Assembly (NCBI GenBank): GCA_004555335.1 | Contig: SFII01000055.1 | Location: 1-9,325, forward strand | Reading direction: 5' to 3' | Origin: Coriobacteriaceae bacterium | GTDB lineage: Bacteria; Actinomycetota; Coriobacteriia; Coriobacteriales; Eggerthellaceae | DNA: 9,325 bases | In this document: one piece after another, positions 1-6,227 of the stretch | How positions within the stretch are numbered: position 1 is the first letter of the stretch | Layout of the letters: each line of letters starts with the position of its first letter | Position numbers and translations under genes: made by a program | The notes under the pieces: model-generated | The model's database searches: none | Told to the model about the DNA's origin: nothing | Seen by the model: the letters and a program-made list of their open reading frames with translations, nothing else

Positions 1-28
1 ACGAACGAAAACGCGACACGCACTTCCC

Positions 29-56
29 GTGAAGCCTGCGGGGCATTGGCTATAAT
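29..56 (+). promoter_or_regulatory. Promoter of the zinc-ribbon gene
   Basis: A perfect TATAAT -10 box lies at 51-56. The best -35 candidate, GTGAAG at 29-34 with a 16-base spacer, is weak. The predicted transcript would start near 63, leaving a leader of roughly 28 bases before the GTG start at 91. The position of the -10 box argues against the in-frame TTG at 46 as the translation start, because that codon would lie upstream of the transcript. Confidence 0.55.
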
Positions 57-90
57 TGCAGGCAGTCGAACATTCGGGAAAGGAAAATAC

Positions 91-627
91 GTGCTCTGCG
101 GTCATTGTGGAAAGGAAATCAAGAAAGGCGCAAAATTCTGCACCTTCTGCGGGAAGTCTTTGGCGGAACCTGTCAAGCTCAGCCACGGACAGACGGCAGA
201 GTGCGTACCCGATTCCCCTCCGGCATCATCGACCATTAAACCTAGCCCGGATCCAGACGCTACGCGTACCGTCCTCGATTACGCCGACAATCTCGGACAA
301 GCAGGCGCGCCTGGTTTCCGTAGAACCCAAGCTGACCCTGCAATGCAGAGTGAATGCGAAATCAACTTCAACCCCATATCAGGGTCCCAGAAGGCCCAGA
401 TGCCCGGTATTCCCCGTACTAACCATACGGACACGGTCTTCCAACCGCCCTCGGGATCCCCATCGAACCCCTTCAGCAACCCCGCGCAACAGCAGCACTA
501 CCAATATCCTCAGCCCGACCCGGTCCCTTCCCGCAAGACCGACACCAGGACCATCGTGCTCCTCGCTATCGCTTGCGTGCTGTTCGCCATCCTGGTTGCC
601 GCGGGGATCTACTTCGCCATCGGATAA
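91..627 (+). CDS. Zinc-ribbon protein with C-terminal membrane anchor
   Basis: A 178-residue protein of unknown function. Residues 3-20 form a compact zinc ribbon of the CxxCG-x10-CxxCG kind (C3, C6, C17, C20). A long region rich in Pro, Ser, Gln and Asn, probably disordered, follows up to about residue 148. One hydrophobic segment at about 153-177, preceded by basic residues (SRKTDTR), ends the protein. This gives a tail-anchored layout with the ribbon on the cytoplasmic side. I chose the GTG start at 91 because AAAGGA lies six bases upstream and the ribbon begins immediately; an in-frame TTG at 46 overlaps the promoter. Many Gram-positive bacteria have proteins with an N-terminal zinc ribbon, one membrane segment and a large outer domain. 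This one lacks the outer domain, yet a terminator follows three bases after the stop, so the short form looks genuine. Its partner and role cannot be read from the sequence. Confidence 0.75.
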   Translation: MLCGHCGKEIKKGAKFCTFCGKSLAEPVKLSHGQTAECVPDSPPASSTIKPSPDPDATRTVLDYADNLGQAGAPGFRRTQADPAMQSECEINFNPISGSQKAQMPGIPRTNHTDTVFQPPSGSPSNPFSNPAQQQHYQYPQPDPVPSRKTDTRTIVLLAIACVLFAILVAAGIYFAIG

Positions 628-629
628 GC

Positions 630-664
630 AACCGGGCGGGCCGCAATGGCACCGCCCGGTTTTA
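630..664 (+). terminator. Intrinsic terminator after the zinc-ribbon gene
   Basis: A perfect 10-bp stem, AACCGGGCGG at 630-639 paired with CCGCCCGGTT at 652-661, is followed by TTTTAT. GCC/GGC pairs inside the loop can extend it. The T-run favours plus-strand termination. The same hairpin may weakly stop the converging minus-strand ABC operon, which ends close by. Confidence 0.85.
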
Positions 665-700
665 TCGTCCACATCACAGACAACTGGATGGCCGATCCCA

Positions 701-787
701 CTAGAAGCTACGCCCGCGATACAGCTTGGCACTCAAAGCCGCGCTTGCCGCATACACCGCAAGAAGCCCAATCCCAGAGGAGTCAGA
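701..787 (-). other. Out-of-frame C-terminal coding remnant of the permease
   Basis: On the minus strand, in a different frame from the permease, this stretch reads SDSSGIGLLAVYAAS, then AALSAKLYRGRSF, then TAG at 701-703. That is a membrane segment followed by a short basic, aromatic tail, as expected at the end of this permease family. The span from the permease start at 1392 to this stop is 692 bases, one short of a multiple of three. A single-base deletion around the CCCAGAGGAGT stretch (771-781) explains both frames. It could be a true mutation, programmed slippage or a sequencing error. Confidence 0.65.
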
Positions 788-1392
788 TGCAGGGCGACCG
801 CATCAAGCAAGCCTCCGATCCAAACGCCTGCGCCTTGCCCTCCGGGCGCAAGCTTGGCAATACAGGCGCCGAAAGCGATCAGGGCGAAGAAGGCAAAGGG
901 AAGATAGCGCACCGCACCCGTAAAGCCCACCCGGAACACCACGGGAGCTGCAAGCGCGGTTGCCGCAAGGCTGAGCACCAGGCTGATTCCGATCATCAGC
1001 ACGATGGACCCGGGGTTGCATTCATCCAGGCATGCAGCCATCGCAGAGCCGGCAGGCAGCACCGCTGCAAGCAATGCCAGAACGGCAATCACCGCCAATA
1101 CCACGACCGCGCCGAGAAGCGAGCACAGCAGGATCGAGATATAACGCCCCATCACCACTTCCGTACGGGAAACGGGCAGCGCCAAGCGCATTTCCTGCCA
1201 TTTGTTCTGCTCATCGAAGGAGAAGAGCACCATCAGGCCCACATAACCCAAGCTGACTGGCCCGATGATGATCGCCGGCAGCACATTCCCATCGATCACC
1301 GCAAAGAAGATGACCAGGCAGACGGTGATGAATACTCCGTTGACCAGGTTCTTCCGAACCATGGAAAGATCCGACAGAAGGACGCTTCTCAT
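733..1392 (-). CDS. ABC-2 type permease, C-terminus probably frameshifted
   Basis: A 219-residue integral membrane protein resembling the ABC-2 permeases that pair with YtrB-like ATPases (ABC2_membrane_5 type). It has hydrophobic segments at about 18-33, 37-58, 86-112, 128-150 and 160-180. Between segments 2 and 3 lies the family-typical loop FDEQNKWQEMRLALPVSRTE followed by GRYIS (residues 59-85). Its ATG overlaps the ATPase stop by four bases (ATGA), which indicates translational coupling; the two should form an exporter or membrane-remodelling complex. The end is odd. The last residues in this frame (about 205-219, ending FLRCMRQARL) do not form the expected final helix. Reading a shifted frame from about position 780 down to 701 gives a hydrophobic stretch followed by SAKLYRGRSF, which is what this family normally ends with. 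One inserted base near 772-781 would give a protein of about 230 residues. The transported substrate is unknown. Confidence 0.85.
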   Translation of the reverse strand: MRSVLLSDLSMVRKNLVNGVFITVCLVIFFAVIDGNVLPAIIIGPVSLGYVGLMVLFSFDEQNKWQEMRLALPVSRTEVVMGRYISILLCSLLGAVVVLAVIAVLALLAAVLPAGSAMAACLDECNPGSIVLMIGISLVLSLAATALAAPVVFRVGFTGAVRYLPFAFFALIAFGACIAKLAPGGQGAGVWIGGLLDAVALHLTPLGLGFLRCMRQARL

Positions 1393-2306
1393 AGCACATC
1401 CCCTTTCAGGAAGAAGGCAAGGTATTCATCGAGTCCTACGCGCTCGATGGCGATATCCGGAAAAACCGAAGCGAACGCCTGACGATCGGGGACCAGCATA
1501 TCGACGCAATAGGGGCGCTGGAGCACGCGTAAGGCGCCCAGTTGACCCAGATCAGAGCACCTCACCCTCTCCAAATCCAAACGGGTGCAATGCGCCACCC
1601 CGGCAGAATCGGTGATCTGGCAGGCTTCGACGGAAAAGACGAGCTTCCCCCCGTCTAGGCAGACCACGTAATCCGCCAGCTTCTCCAAGTCGTCGGAGAT
1701 ATGGCTCGACATGAGGATTCCCCTCACGCCGCACCCCTCTTCCTCCGCTTGGAGCATGCAATCCCGCAGAAGCCCGATTACCTCGTCGCGGGCAAGGGGA
1801 TCCAATCCCGCCGTCGCTTCGTCTAAGATAAGCAGTTCAGGACGGGCGGCCAGGGCAAGAGCGATGGAAAGCTTCATCCCCGTTCCGCGCGAGAGCTCTT
1901 TCACGCGCTTTCCCCGAGGCACGCCCAGCCTTTCGGCTAACGAATCGAACAACCCGCAATCGAAGGCGGGATAGGCCCTCGACGCAATCCTTGCCACTTC
2001 CCGAACGCTCAGGACATCCGGGAAAGCGCAGGCGTCGAACACCACACCGATCTTCGAACGCGCCCGCACGAAGTCCGCCTGGGACATGCTCGCAAGCTCT
2101 TCCCCGAACAAGCGGATGGAGCCCGAATCGGGCCGCGTCAGCCCCAAAATGCACTTGATTATCGTCGATTTACCGGCGCCATTTGCCCCCACCAGGCCGA
2201 CCACGCAGCCTTCGGGCACTTGAAGCGACACATCATCCAAAGAAAAATCCCCGTAGCATTTGCGCAAGCCGGCAATCTGCAGCAAGGGAGCACCTGCTTC
2301 TTGCAT
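1389..2306 (-). CDS. ABC transporter ATP-binding protein (YtrB-like)
   Basis: A 305-residue ATPase that should power the neighbouring permease at the inner face of the membrane. The motifs are in order: Walker A GANGAGKST (40-48), a Q-loop position occupied by Asp (D91 in GVVFDACAFPD), signature LSRGTGMKL (138-146), Walker B LLILDE with catalytic Glu (158-163), D-loop AGLDP, and H-loop SSH (H202). About 85 residues follow the nucleotide-binding domain and match no domain I recognise. The Asp in the Q-loop and the SRG signature are, as I recall, normal for the YtrB/BcrA-like subfamily linked to GntR regulators, rather than signs of inactivity. The ATG has AAGGGG eight bases upstream and lies three bases after the regulator's TAA. 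Its stop overlaps the permease start. It belongs to a three-gene operon with the GntR regulator and the permease. Confidence 0.94.
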   Translation of the reverse strand: MQEAGAPLLQIAGLRKCYGDFSLDDVSLQVPEGCVVGLVGANGAGKSTIIKCILGLTRPDSGSIRLFGEELASMSQADFVRARSKIGVVFDACAFPDVLSVREVARIASRAYPAFDCGLFDSLAERLGVPRGKRVKELSRGTGMKLSIALALAARPELLILDEATAGLDPLARDEVIGLLRDCMLQAEEEGCGVRGILMSSHISDDLEKLADYVVCLDGGKLVFSVEACQITDSAGVAHCTRLDLERVRCSDLGQLGALRVLQRPYCVDMLVPDRQAFASVFPDIAIERVGLDEYLAFFLKGDVL

Positions 2307-2309
2307 GGT

Positions 2310-2684
2310 TTATTCCCCTTCAGCCAGAAGCTCCAGCATCTGATGGAGCTCTTCGAGGGAGATACCTGCCCCCTTCGCCTCTTCCAGAGAGCGGGAAAGC
2401 AGGTCTTCGATACGGCGAAGACGCTCTTCCCGAAGGAATTGGACGCTCCCGCCCTGCACGAAGCTGCCCTTCCCCTGGACCGAATAGATAAAACCGGCAG
2501 CTTCCAAGTCGGCATACGCGCGCTTGGTGGTGATGACGCTCACCCCTAAGCCGTTCGCCAGGGAACGGATGCTGGGCAGTTTCTGTTCGGGTTCCAGATC
2601 ACCGGAAAGAATGGCGTTTTTTATCTGGGAAGCGATCTGCTCATAGATGGGCAAATCGCTTCCGTTGGATACGAGTATCTCCAC
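2310..2684 (-). CDS. GntR-family transcriptional regulator, YtrA subfamily
   Basis: A 124-residue DNA-binding protein. Residues 10-76 form the GntR winged helix: LPIYEQIASQIKNAI, then GDLEPEQKLPSIRSLA, the recognition region GVSVITTKRAYADLEAAG, and the wing GFIYSVQGKGSFV. Only about 45 helical residues follow, with no ligand-binding domain. This short form is the YtrA subfamily, which dimerises through the tail and typically represses its own operon with ABC transporter genes. In Bacillus the YtrA operon responds to cell-wall-active antibiotics; whether that holds here is inference. The start is GTG, with AGGA five bases upstream. It is the first gene of the operon with the ATPase (three bases downstream) and the permease. 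Palindromic sequences in its own promoter fit autoregulation. Confidence 0.94.
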   Translation of the reverse strand: MEILVSNGSDLPIYEQIASQIKNAILSGDLEPEQKLPSIRSLANGLGVSVITTKRAYADLEAAGFIYSVQGKGSFVQGGSVQFLREERLRRIEDLLSRSLEEAKGAGISLEELHQMLELLAEGE

Positions 2685-2723
2685 AGTGTTCCTATCGTTA
2701 ACATGCAGCTATGCGAGCTCGGC

Positions 2724-2761
2724 AAGTGTGCATATACTGAGTATGTTGTATATATACACTT
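2724..2761. promoter_or_regulatory. Probable YtrA-type operator
   Basis: Two nested symmetric elements overlap the promoter. A perfect 12-bp palindrome TGTATATATACA lies at 2747-2758 inside the promoter spacer. The outer arms AAGTGT (2724-2729) and ACACTT (2756-2761) are exact inverted repeats with 26 bases between them. An odd palindrome ATACTGAGTAT (2734-2744) lies between them. From memory, the Bacillus YtrA site has AGTGTA and TACACT arms, so the arm sequence agrees although the spacing here is longer. Binding here would block RNA polymerase, consistent with repression by the adjacent GntR gene product. Confidence 0.55.
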
Positions 2762-2768
2762 ATGTCAA
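2740..2768 (-). promoter_or_regulatory. Promoter of the GntR/ABC operon
   Basis: On the minus strand a perfect TTGACA -35 box (TGTCAA at 2763-2768 on the plus strand) is followed, after exactly 17 bases, by CATACT (2740-2745), which matches the -10 consensus at four of six positions. The start codon is about 55 bases further on. The palindromes listed for the operator fall within the spacer and the -10 box. Confidence 0.6.
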
Positions 2769-2787
2769 GGAGGAGGATTATCGCGCC

Positions 2788-4224
2788 TTACAGAACATCG
2801 TCGTCGCTGTCATCGAGCAGGGGAAGGGTCACCGTGAAGGTGGAACCCAGAGACTCATCGCTTTCCACTTCCACGTTGCCGCCATGACGGATCGCAACAT
2901 GCTTCACGATGGCGAGGCCCAGGCCGGTGCCACCCGTTTCCTTCGAACGGCTCTTGTCCGGACGGTAGAAGCGCTGGAAGATCTTCTCCTGGAGTTCCTG
3001 GGGAATGCCCATACCCGTATCGGACACGCGCAGGACGCAGGACTCCCCGTCGCTTCGCACCGTCACGCGCACCATTCCGCCTCGCTTGTTGTACTTGATG
3101 GCGTTCTCGACCAGATTGCAGGTCATTTCCTCGAGCATCTGCTCGTTTCCGCACACGAAGACCGGGTCGTCCACGGGCGCGCAGGAGAGCGACACCTCTT
3201 TTTCCTCAGCCAAGATGGAAAGCCGCTCGCACACCCGATTGGCCACGTACTTCATGTCGATAATCCGCTGGTCCTGGATGTCGAAGCTCACTTCGTCCAA
3301 ACGGGAAAGCGTCAGCACATCATCGATGAGCTTGCGCAGCATCTGCGCCTCGTCGTAGATAACGCCCGCAAAGCGCTGCACATCCTCGGGAGAGGCGGCT
3401 CCCGATTTCAGGATCTCGGCATAACCGGAGATTGCATGCACGGGGGTTTTCATATCGTGGCTCACGTTGCTCGAGAAGTCGCGTCGCATGCTTTCCACCT
3501 GCGCCAGCTCGCGATTCTGCTCGAGCAGGCGCTCCTGTTGCTGGCTGATCCTGTCGAGCAGGGGTTCCATTTCCGCATAGACCTTGTTTTCCAAGGGCCG
3601 GGCGACGTCCAGATCGTCTATGGGCTTGATGATCCTGCGAGCCAGACCGCGCGACAGCAGCAGCACTGCGGCAAGGGAAAGCGCCATCACGATCGCAAGG
3701 GGCGCGAAGGTCATGGAGAAGAAGGCGAACCGGGAATAATGATCCTGCGCCAAGCGGATAACGGATCCATCATCCAACTGCACCGCCGCATACAGGGTAT
3801 CGATATCCAAGGTTTTCGAATGGCGCACGGAAATGGCATCGCCGGACTGGCGCGCCATCACGATTTCGGGTCTGTTCCCGTGATTATCCATTCCCGACGC
3901 ATCGGTCACGCTGTCGAATAGCACCTTGCCATCATCGGCTACCAGGGTATAACGCGAAGCCCCTGCTATCTCGGAACCCAGGATCTCGACCTTTTCCTGG
4001 GCTCCCTTCCCCTCCAATTGGGAAGCGGCAGCCTGGGCCTCGGACAGCAACCTTTCCTCGGTAACGCGCTCGCTCACACTGAAGAACAAGAAAGATAATA
4101 GAACCGTCATCGCAAGGATCACAACGACGGAAAACATGAGCATCGTCGAGAAAATCACCCTGAACAAGGACGGCGAATCCTGCTTGCGGGGAAAACAGCC
4201 GCCCACCTTAGGCCCAAGAAGCAC
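2788..4224 (-). CDS. Sensor histidine kinase (PhoR/SenX3-like class)
   Basis: A 478-residue membrane sensor kinase, partner of the response regulator directly upstream. A first membrane segment at about 21-49, an outer sensor region of some 115 residues, and a second membrane segment at about 168-191 come before a HAMP-like/coiled linker (about 195-245). The dimerisation and phosphoacceptor box is SSNVSHDMKTPV, with His256. The ATPase domain has the N-box NLVENAIKYN (N374), G1 box DTGMGIP (402-408), F-box FQRFYR (416-421) and G2 box GGTGLGL (431-437). All catalytic motifs are intact. The GTG start overlaps the regulator's TAG by one base (TAGTG), and AAGGAGG lies four bases upstream of it, so the genes are co-translated. 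The C-terminal tail is short and acidic. The outer domain has no motif that tells me the signal. No terminator follows, so transcripts may run on into the GntR operon. Confidence 0.95.
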   Translation of the reverse strand: MLLGPKVGGCFPRKQDSPSLFRVIFSTMLMFSVVVILAMTVLLSFLFFSVSERVTEERLLSEAQAAASQLEGKGAQEKVEILGSEIAGASRYTLVADDGKVLFDSVTDASGMDNHGNRPEIVMARQSGDAISVRHSKTLDIDTLYAAVQLDDGSVIRLAQDHYSRFAFFSMTFAPLAIVMALSLAAVLLLSRGLARRIIKPIDDLDVARPLENKVYAEMEPLLDRISQQQERLLEQNRELAQVESMRRDFSSNVSHDMKTPVHAISGYAEILKSGAASPEDVQRFAGVIYDEAQMLRKLIDDVLTLSRLDEVSFDIQDQRIIDMKYVANRVCERLSILAEEKEVSLSCAPVDDPVFVCGNEQMLEEMTCNLVENAIKYNKRGGMVRVTVRSDGESCVLRVSDTGMGIPQELQEKIFQRFYRPDKSRSKETGGTGLGLAIVKHVAIRHGGNVEVESDESLGSTFTVTLPLLDDSDDDVL

Positions 4225-4919
4225 TAGGCCTCCTTAACGCAATATCCCACGCCGCGCACGGTCCGGATGACCTTGCCGCTCCCTTCGGAAGCCTCGTTGA
4301 GCTTCTGGCGGAGCTTCTGCACATGCACATCGATCGTACGGGTTTCTCCCACGAAATCGGTTCCCCAGACGCGCTCCATGATCTGCTCGCGGGTGAATAC
4401 CCTGCCAGGTTGGCTCACGAACAGGGCGAGCAAGTCGAATTCCTTGGCGGTCAATTCGATCGGCACCCCCGAAACCGTCACCTCATGGGCGTCGAAATCG
4501 ATAACGATATTCGCGAACGAGTCCCTGTTCGAGACAGTCGATTGCAGGGGCATACCCGCACGACGGAGCAGCGCCTTCACGCGCGAAACCAGCTCCATCA
4601 TGCCGAAGGGCTTTCCCAAATAGTCATCGGCGCCGGCATCGAGACCGCTCACCTTGTCGAATTCGGTTCCCTTGGCGGTCAGCATGATGACGGGAACGTT
4701 CTTCAGCTTCGAATCGCGGCGGATATGGGAAAGGATCTCCATGCCCGACATGCCGGGGAGCATGATATCGAGCAGCACCAATTCGGGCACTTGGGAATCG
4801 CAGGCCCTGAAGAATTCGGTCGCTTCCGCATAACCCACAGCCTCGAAGCCCGCCTGGCGCAGGGCATACAGGGTCAGCTCGCGGATGTTGGTGTCGTCTT
4901 CAACGTAGAAAATACTCAT
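4224..4919 (-). CDS. OmpR/PhoB-family response regulator
   Basis: A 231-residue two-component transcription factor. The receiver domain (about 1-118) has the acidic pair E7/D8-D9 region in FYVEDD, phosphoacceptor D51 in LVLLDIMLPG, switch Thr81 (MLTAKG) and Lys103 (GADDYLGKPFG). The winged-helix DNA-binding domain (about 135-230) shows ELTAKEFDLLALFVSQPGRV, an RTIDVHVQKLRQKL recognition helix and the RTVRGVGYCV hairpin. It should be phosphorylated by the histidine kinase encoded one base downstream. I chose the ATG at 4919, where the receiver begins; a longer frame reaching a TTG at 4976 would run through the promoter. There is no Shine-Dalgarno site, and the -10 box ends only seven bases before the ATG, so translation may be leaderless. 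The sequence is close to PhoB/PhoP/RegX3-type regulators, but a phosphate role is not shown. Confidence 0.95.
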   Translation of the reverse strand: MSIFYVEDDTNIRELTLYALRQAGFEAVGYAEATEFFRACDSQVPELVLLDIMLPGMSGMEILSHIRRDSKLKNVPVIMLTAKGTEFDKVSGLDAGADDYLGKPFGMMELVSRVKALLRRAGMPLQSTVSNRDSFANIVIDFDAHEVTVSGVPIELTAKEFDLLALFVSQPGRVFTREQIMERVWGTDFVGETRTIDVHVQKLRQKLNEASEGSGKVIRTVRGVGYCVKEA

Positions 4920-4926
4920 GATGCTG

Positions 4927-4969
4927 ATTCTAGCCGCATACGGAATGCGCAACGTAAAGTTACCGTAAA
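4927..4969 (-). promoter_or_regulatory. Promoter and direct-repeat operator of the two-component operon
   Basis: On the minus strand TAGAAT (4927-4932) is a good -10 box (five of six). It has no good -35 box. Instead, two copies of TTTACG (plus-strand CGTAAA at 4953-4958 and 4964-4969) are spaced exactly 11 bases apart, with the nearer copy at the -35 position. An 11-bp direct repeat over the -35 region is the usual site form for OmpR/PhoB-family activators, so autoactivation is likely. Confidence 0.55.
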
Positions 4970-5007
4970 ACCGCAAACCGCGCCCACTCCGGAAGAAACG
5001 CGATCAT

Positions 5008-5033
5008 GCCGCAGGGCCAGATGGCCCCGCGGC
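5008..5033 (-). terminator. Possible terminator of the NAD operon
   Basis: An 11-position hairpin stem, GCCGC-A-GGGCC at 5008-5018 paired with GGCCC-C-GCGGC at 5023-5033, has one mismatch and a four-base loop. Reading the minus strand, ATGATCGCGTTTCTTCC follows, so the T-run is poor. It lies about 100 bases after the nadA stop and before the two-component promoter, which is where a terminator is expected. The rest of 5034-5132 shows nothing recognisable. Confidence 0.4.
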
Positions 5034-5132
5034 GATGAAAACAGAGGAGAGGCAGATGCGAGCGAGATTGCGGAACGCGGAAAACCCGAGTTTCCAGCGC
5101 AGGAAGCGCAGAACCGCACTCCCGCACGCGCC

Positions 5133-6050
5133 CTATTCACCCAGCTCGATCATCCTGCGGATGCAGCGTCCGGCACCCTCCATCACGTCCGCAGGGAGCT
5201 CGATTGCCTCGCCGGCGATGCCCTGCAGGCAGCCTAGCACATCCATGAGGGTGGTTGCCTTCATATCGTTGCAGGTCAAACGGGTGGAAAGTGGGTAGAA
5301 GGATTTTTCGGGGCAGTCGAACTGCAAGTGCTCGACAATCGACACCTCGGTACCCACGATGAATTCCCTCGCCTCGGATTCCTTCGCGAAGGACATAATC
5401 GCCGTAGTCGAGCCAACGAAATCCGCATGCTTCACGACTTCCGCAGGACATTCGGGATGCACTGCCAACAAGGCATTCGGGTGCGCAGCCTTTGCCTCGA
5501 GCACATCGGCTTCGGTCATGGCCTTGTGATGGGGACACCCGCCGTCGAAGAAGGCGAATTGCTTTTCGGGAACCTGCGAGGCAACATAGCTTCCCAAGTT
5601 GGGGTCGGGCACGAACAGGATCTTGTCGGCCTCGAGCGCCTTGCAGATCTGCACGGCCGAAGAAGAGGTAACGCACACATCGCAGGCCGTCTTCAGCGCG
5701 GAGGTGGTGTTGATGTAGGCGACGGTCGCATAGCCGGGATGCTCGGCCTTCAAGCGCTCCAACAAGTCAAGGTCGATTTCGTCCGCCATGGGACAGCCCG
5801 CCAGGGGATTTGCCAGATACACGGTTTTCTGGGGACACAGGACCTTGCAGGTTTCCGCCATGAACCTGACACCGCACATGATCACGGTTTTATTGGGCGC
5901 CTTGGAAGCAAGCACGCTCAAGCCATAGGAGTCGCCCACGTAATCCGCTACCTCGAGGATTTCCTGCCCCTGGTATGCATGGGCGAGAATGCACACATCG
6001 TTTTCCTGCTTGAGCTTCCTGATCCGCTCCTGAACTTCCGCTACCTTCAT
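5133..6050 (-). CDS. nadA: Quinolinate synthase NadA
   Basis: A 305-residue cytoplasmic iron-sulphur enzyme that condenses iminoaspartate (from NadB) with dihydroxyacetone phosphate to give quinolinate. The three cysteines expected to hold the [4Fe-4S] cluster are C86 (LAGCPMAD), C172 (DGGCPHHK) and C260 (RLTCNDMK). Their spacing of 86 and 88 residues agrees with the three-fold pseudo-symmetric short NadA form. Other family blocks are LAHAYQGQEILEVADYVGDS (23-42), VRFMAETCKVL (61-71), YINTTSALK (112-120), VTSSSAV (127-133), FVPDPNLG (146-153) and REFIVGTEVS (228-237). The ATG at 6050 has AAGGAAGG upstream at good spacing; the frame stays open further upstream, but without family similarity. 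It is the last gene of nadB-nadC-niaR-nadA, unusually placed after a 177-base gap behind niaR. Confidence 0.97.
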   Translation of the reverse strand: MKVAEVQERIRKLKQENDVCILAHAYQGQEILEVADYVGDSYGLSVLASKAPNKTVIMCGVRFMAETCKVLCPQKTVYLANPLAGCPMADEIDLDLLERLKAEHPGYATVAYINTTSALKTACDVCVTSSSAVQICKALEADKILFVPDPNLGSYVASQVPEKQFAFFDGGCPHHKAMTEADVLEAKAAHPNALLAVHPECPAEVVKHADFVGSTTAIMSFAKESEAREFIVGTEVSIVEHLQFDCPEKSFYPLSTRLTCNDMKATTLMDVLGCLQGIAGEAIELPADVMEGAGRCIRRMIELGE

Positions 6051-6227
6051 TATCGAGCCTTCCTTCCTTTCGCTTATCCCAACCTCGCCGTCGCAGCACC
6101 CTGCAACTGCCTTCGGGAGGCCCAATGACTTTTCGAAAGCGCACCGCTTCGGGCGCTGATACGATCCGAGAACACAGGAACGGCATGCGGCAGAAGACCC
6201 GCCCGCCATCCCGGCGTCCGGCTTTCC
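6051..6227 (-). other. Intergenic gap between niaR and nadA
   Basis: A 177-base gap inside an otherwise tight operon. It contains the nadA Shine-Dalgarno region (AAGGAAGG) and a short hairpin (minus-strand CGAAGCG, GTG loop, CGCTTTCG, about 6133-6150) with no T-run. I see no convincing promoter, riboswitch or terminator. The nadA frame stays open through it, but the encoded residues do not resemble NadA. Confidence 0.4.

Noticed and set aside
46..90. TTG at 46 as the start of the zinc-ribbon protein
   Set aside because: The TATAAT box lies at 51-56, inside this extension, and a good ribosome site precedes the GTG at 91.
56..907. A 283-residue plus-strand frame overlapping the zinc-ribbon gene
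   Set aside because: It runs through a strong terminator and the converging permease gene, and its Pro/Ser/Arg-rich translation is a frame-shifted copy of the disordered linker.
646..1482. A 278-residue plus-strand open frame opposite the permease
   Set aside because: Low-complexity, Arg- and His-rich antisense translation with no family features. It begins inside the terminator hairpin.
2647..3921. A 424-residue plus-strand open frame opposite the histidine kinase and GntR gene
   Set aside because: It is the antisense of two clearly recognised genes. Its His-, Ala- and Leu-rich composition is typical of a shadow in GC-rich DNA, and it has no recognisable domain. The AAGGAGGAGG on the plus strand near 2768 is not placed before its start.
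4323..5237. A 304-residue plus-strand open frame opposite the response regulator and the nadA end
   Set aside because: Antisense shadow that spans two recognised genes and an intergenic region, with no ribosome site or domain.
5328..6128. A 266-residue plus-strand open frame opposite nadA
   Set aside because: Antisense shadow of a well-conserved enzyme.
6051..6227. A NAD riboswitch upstream of nadA
   Set aside because: I could not find the paired helices or the conserved loop sequences expected of known NAD-sensing RNAs. A covariance search would settle it.
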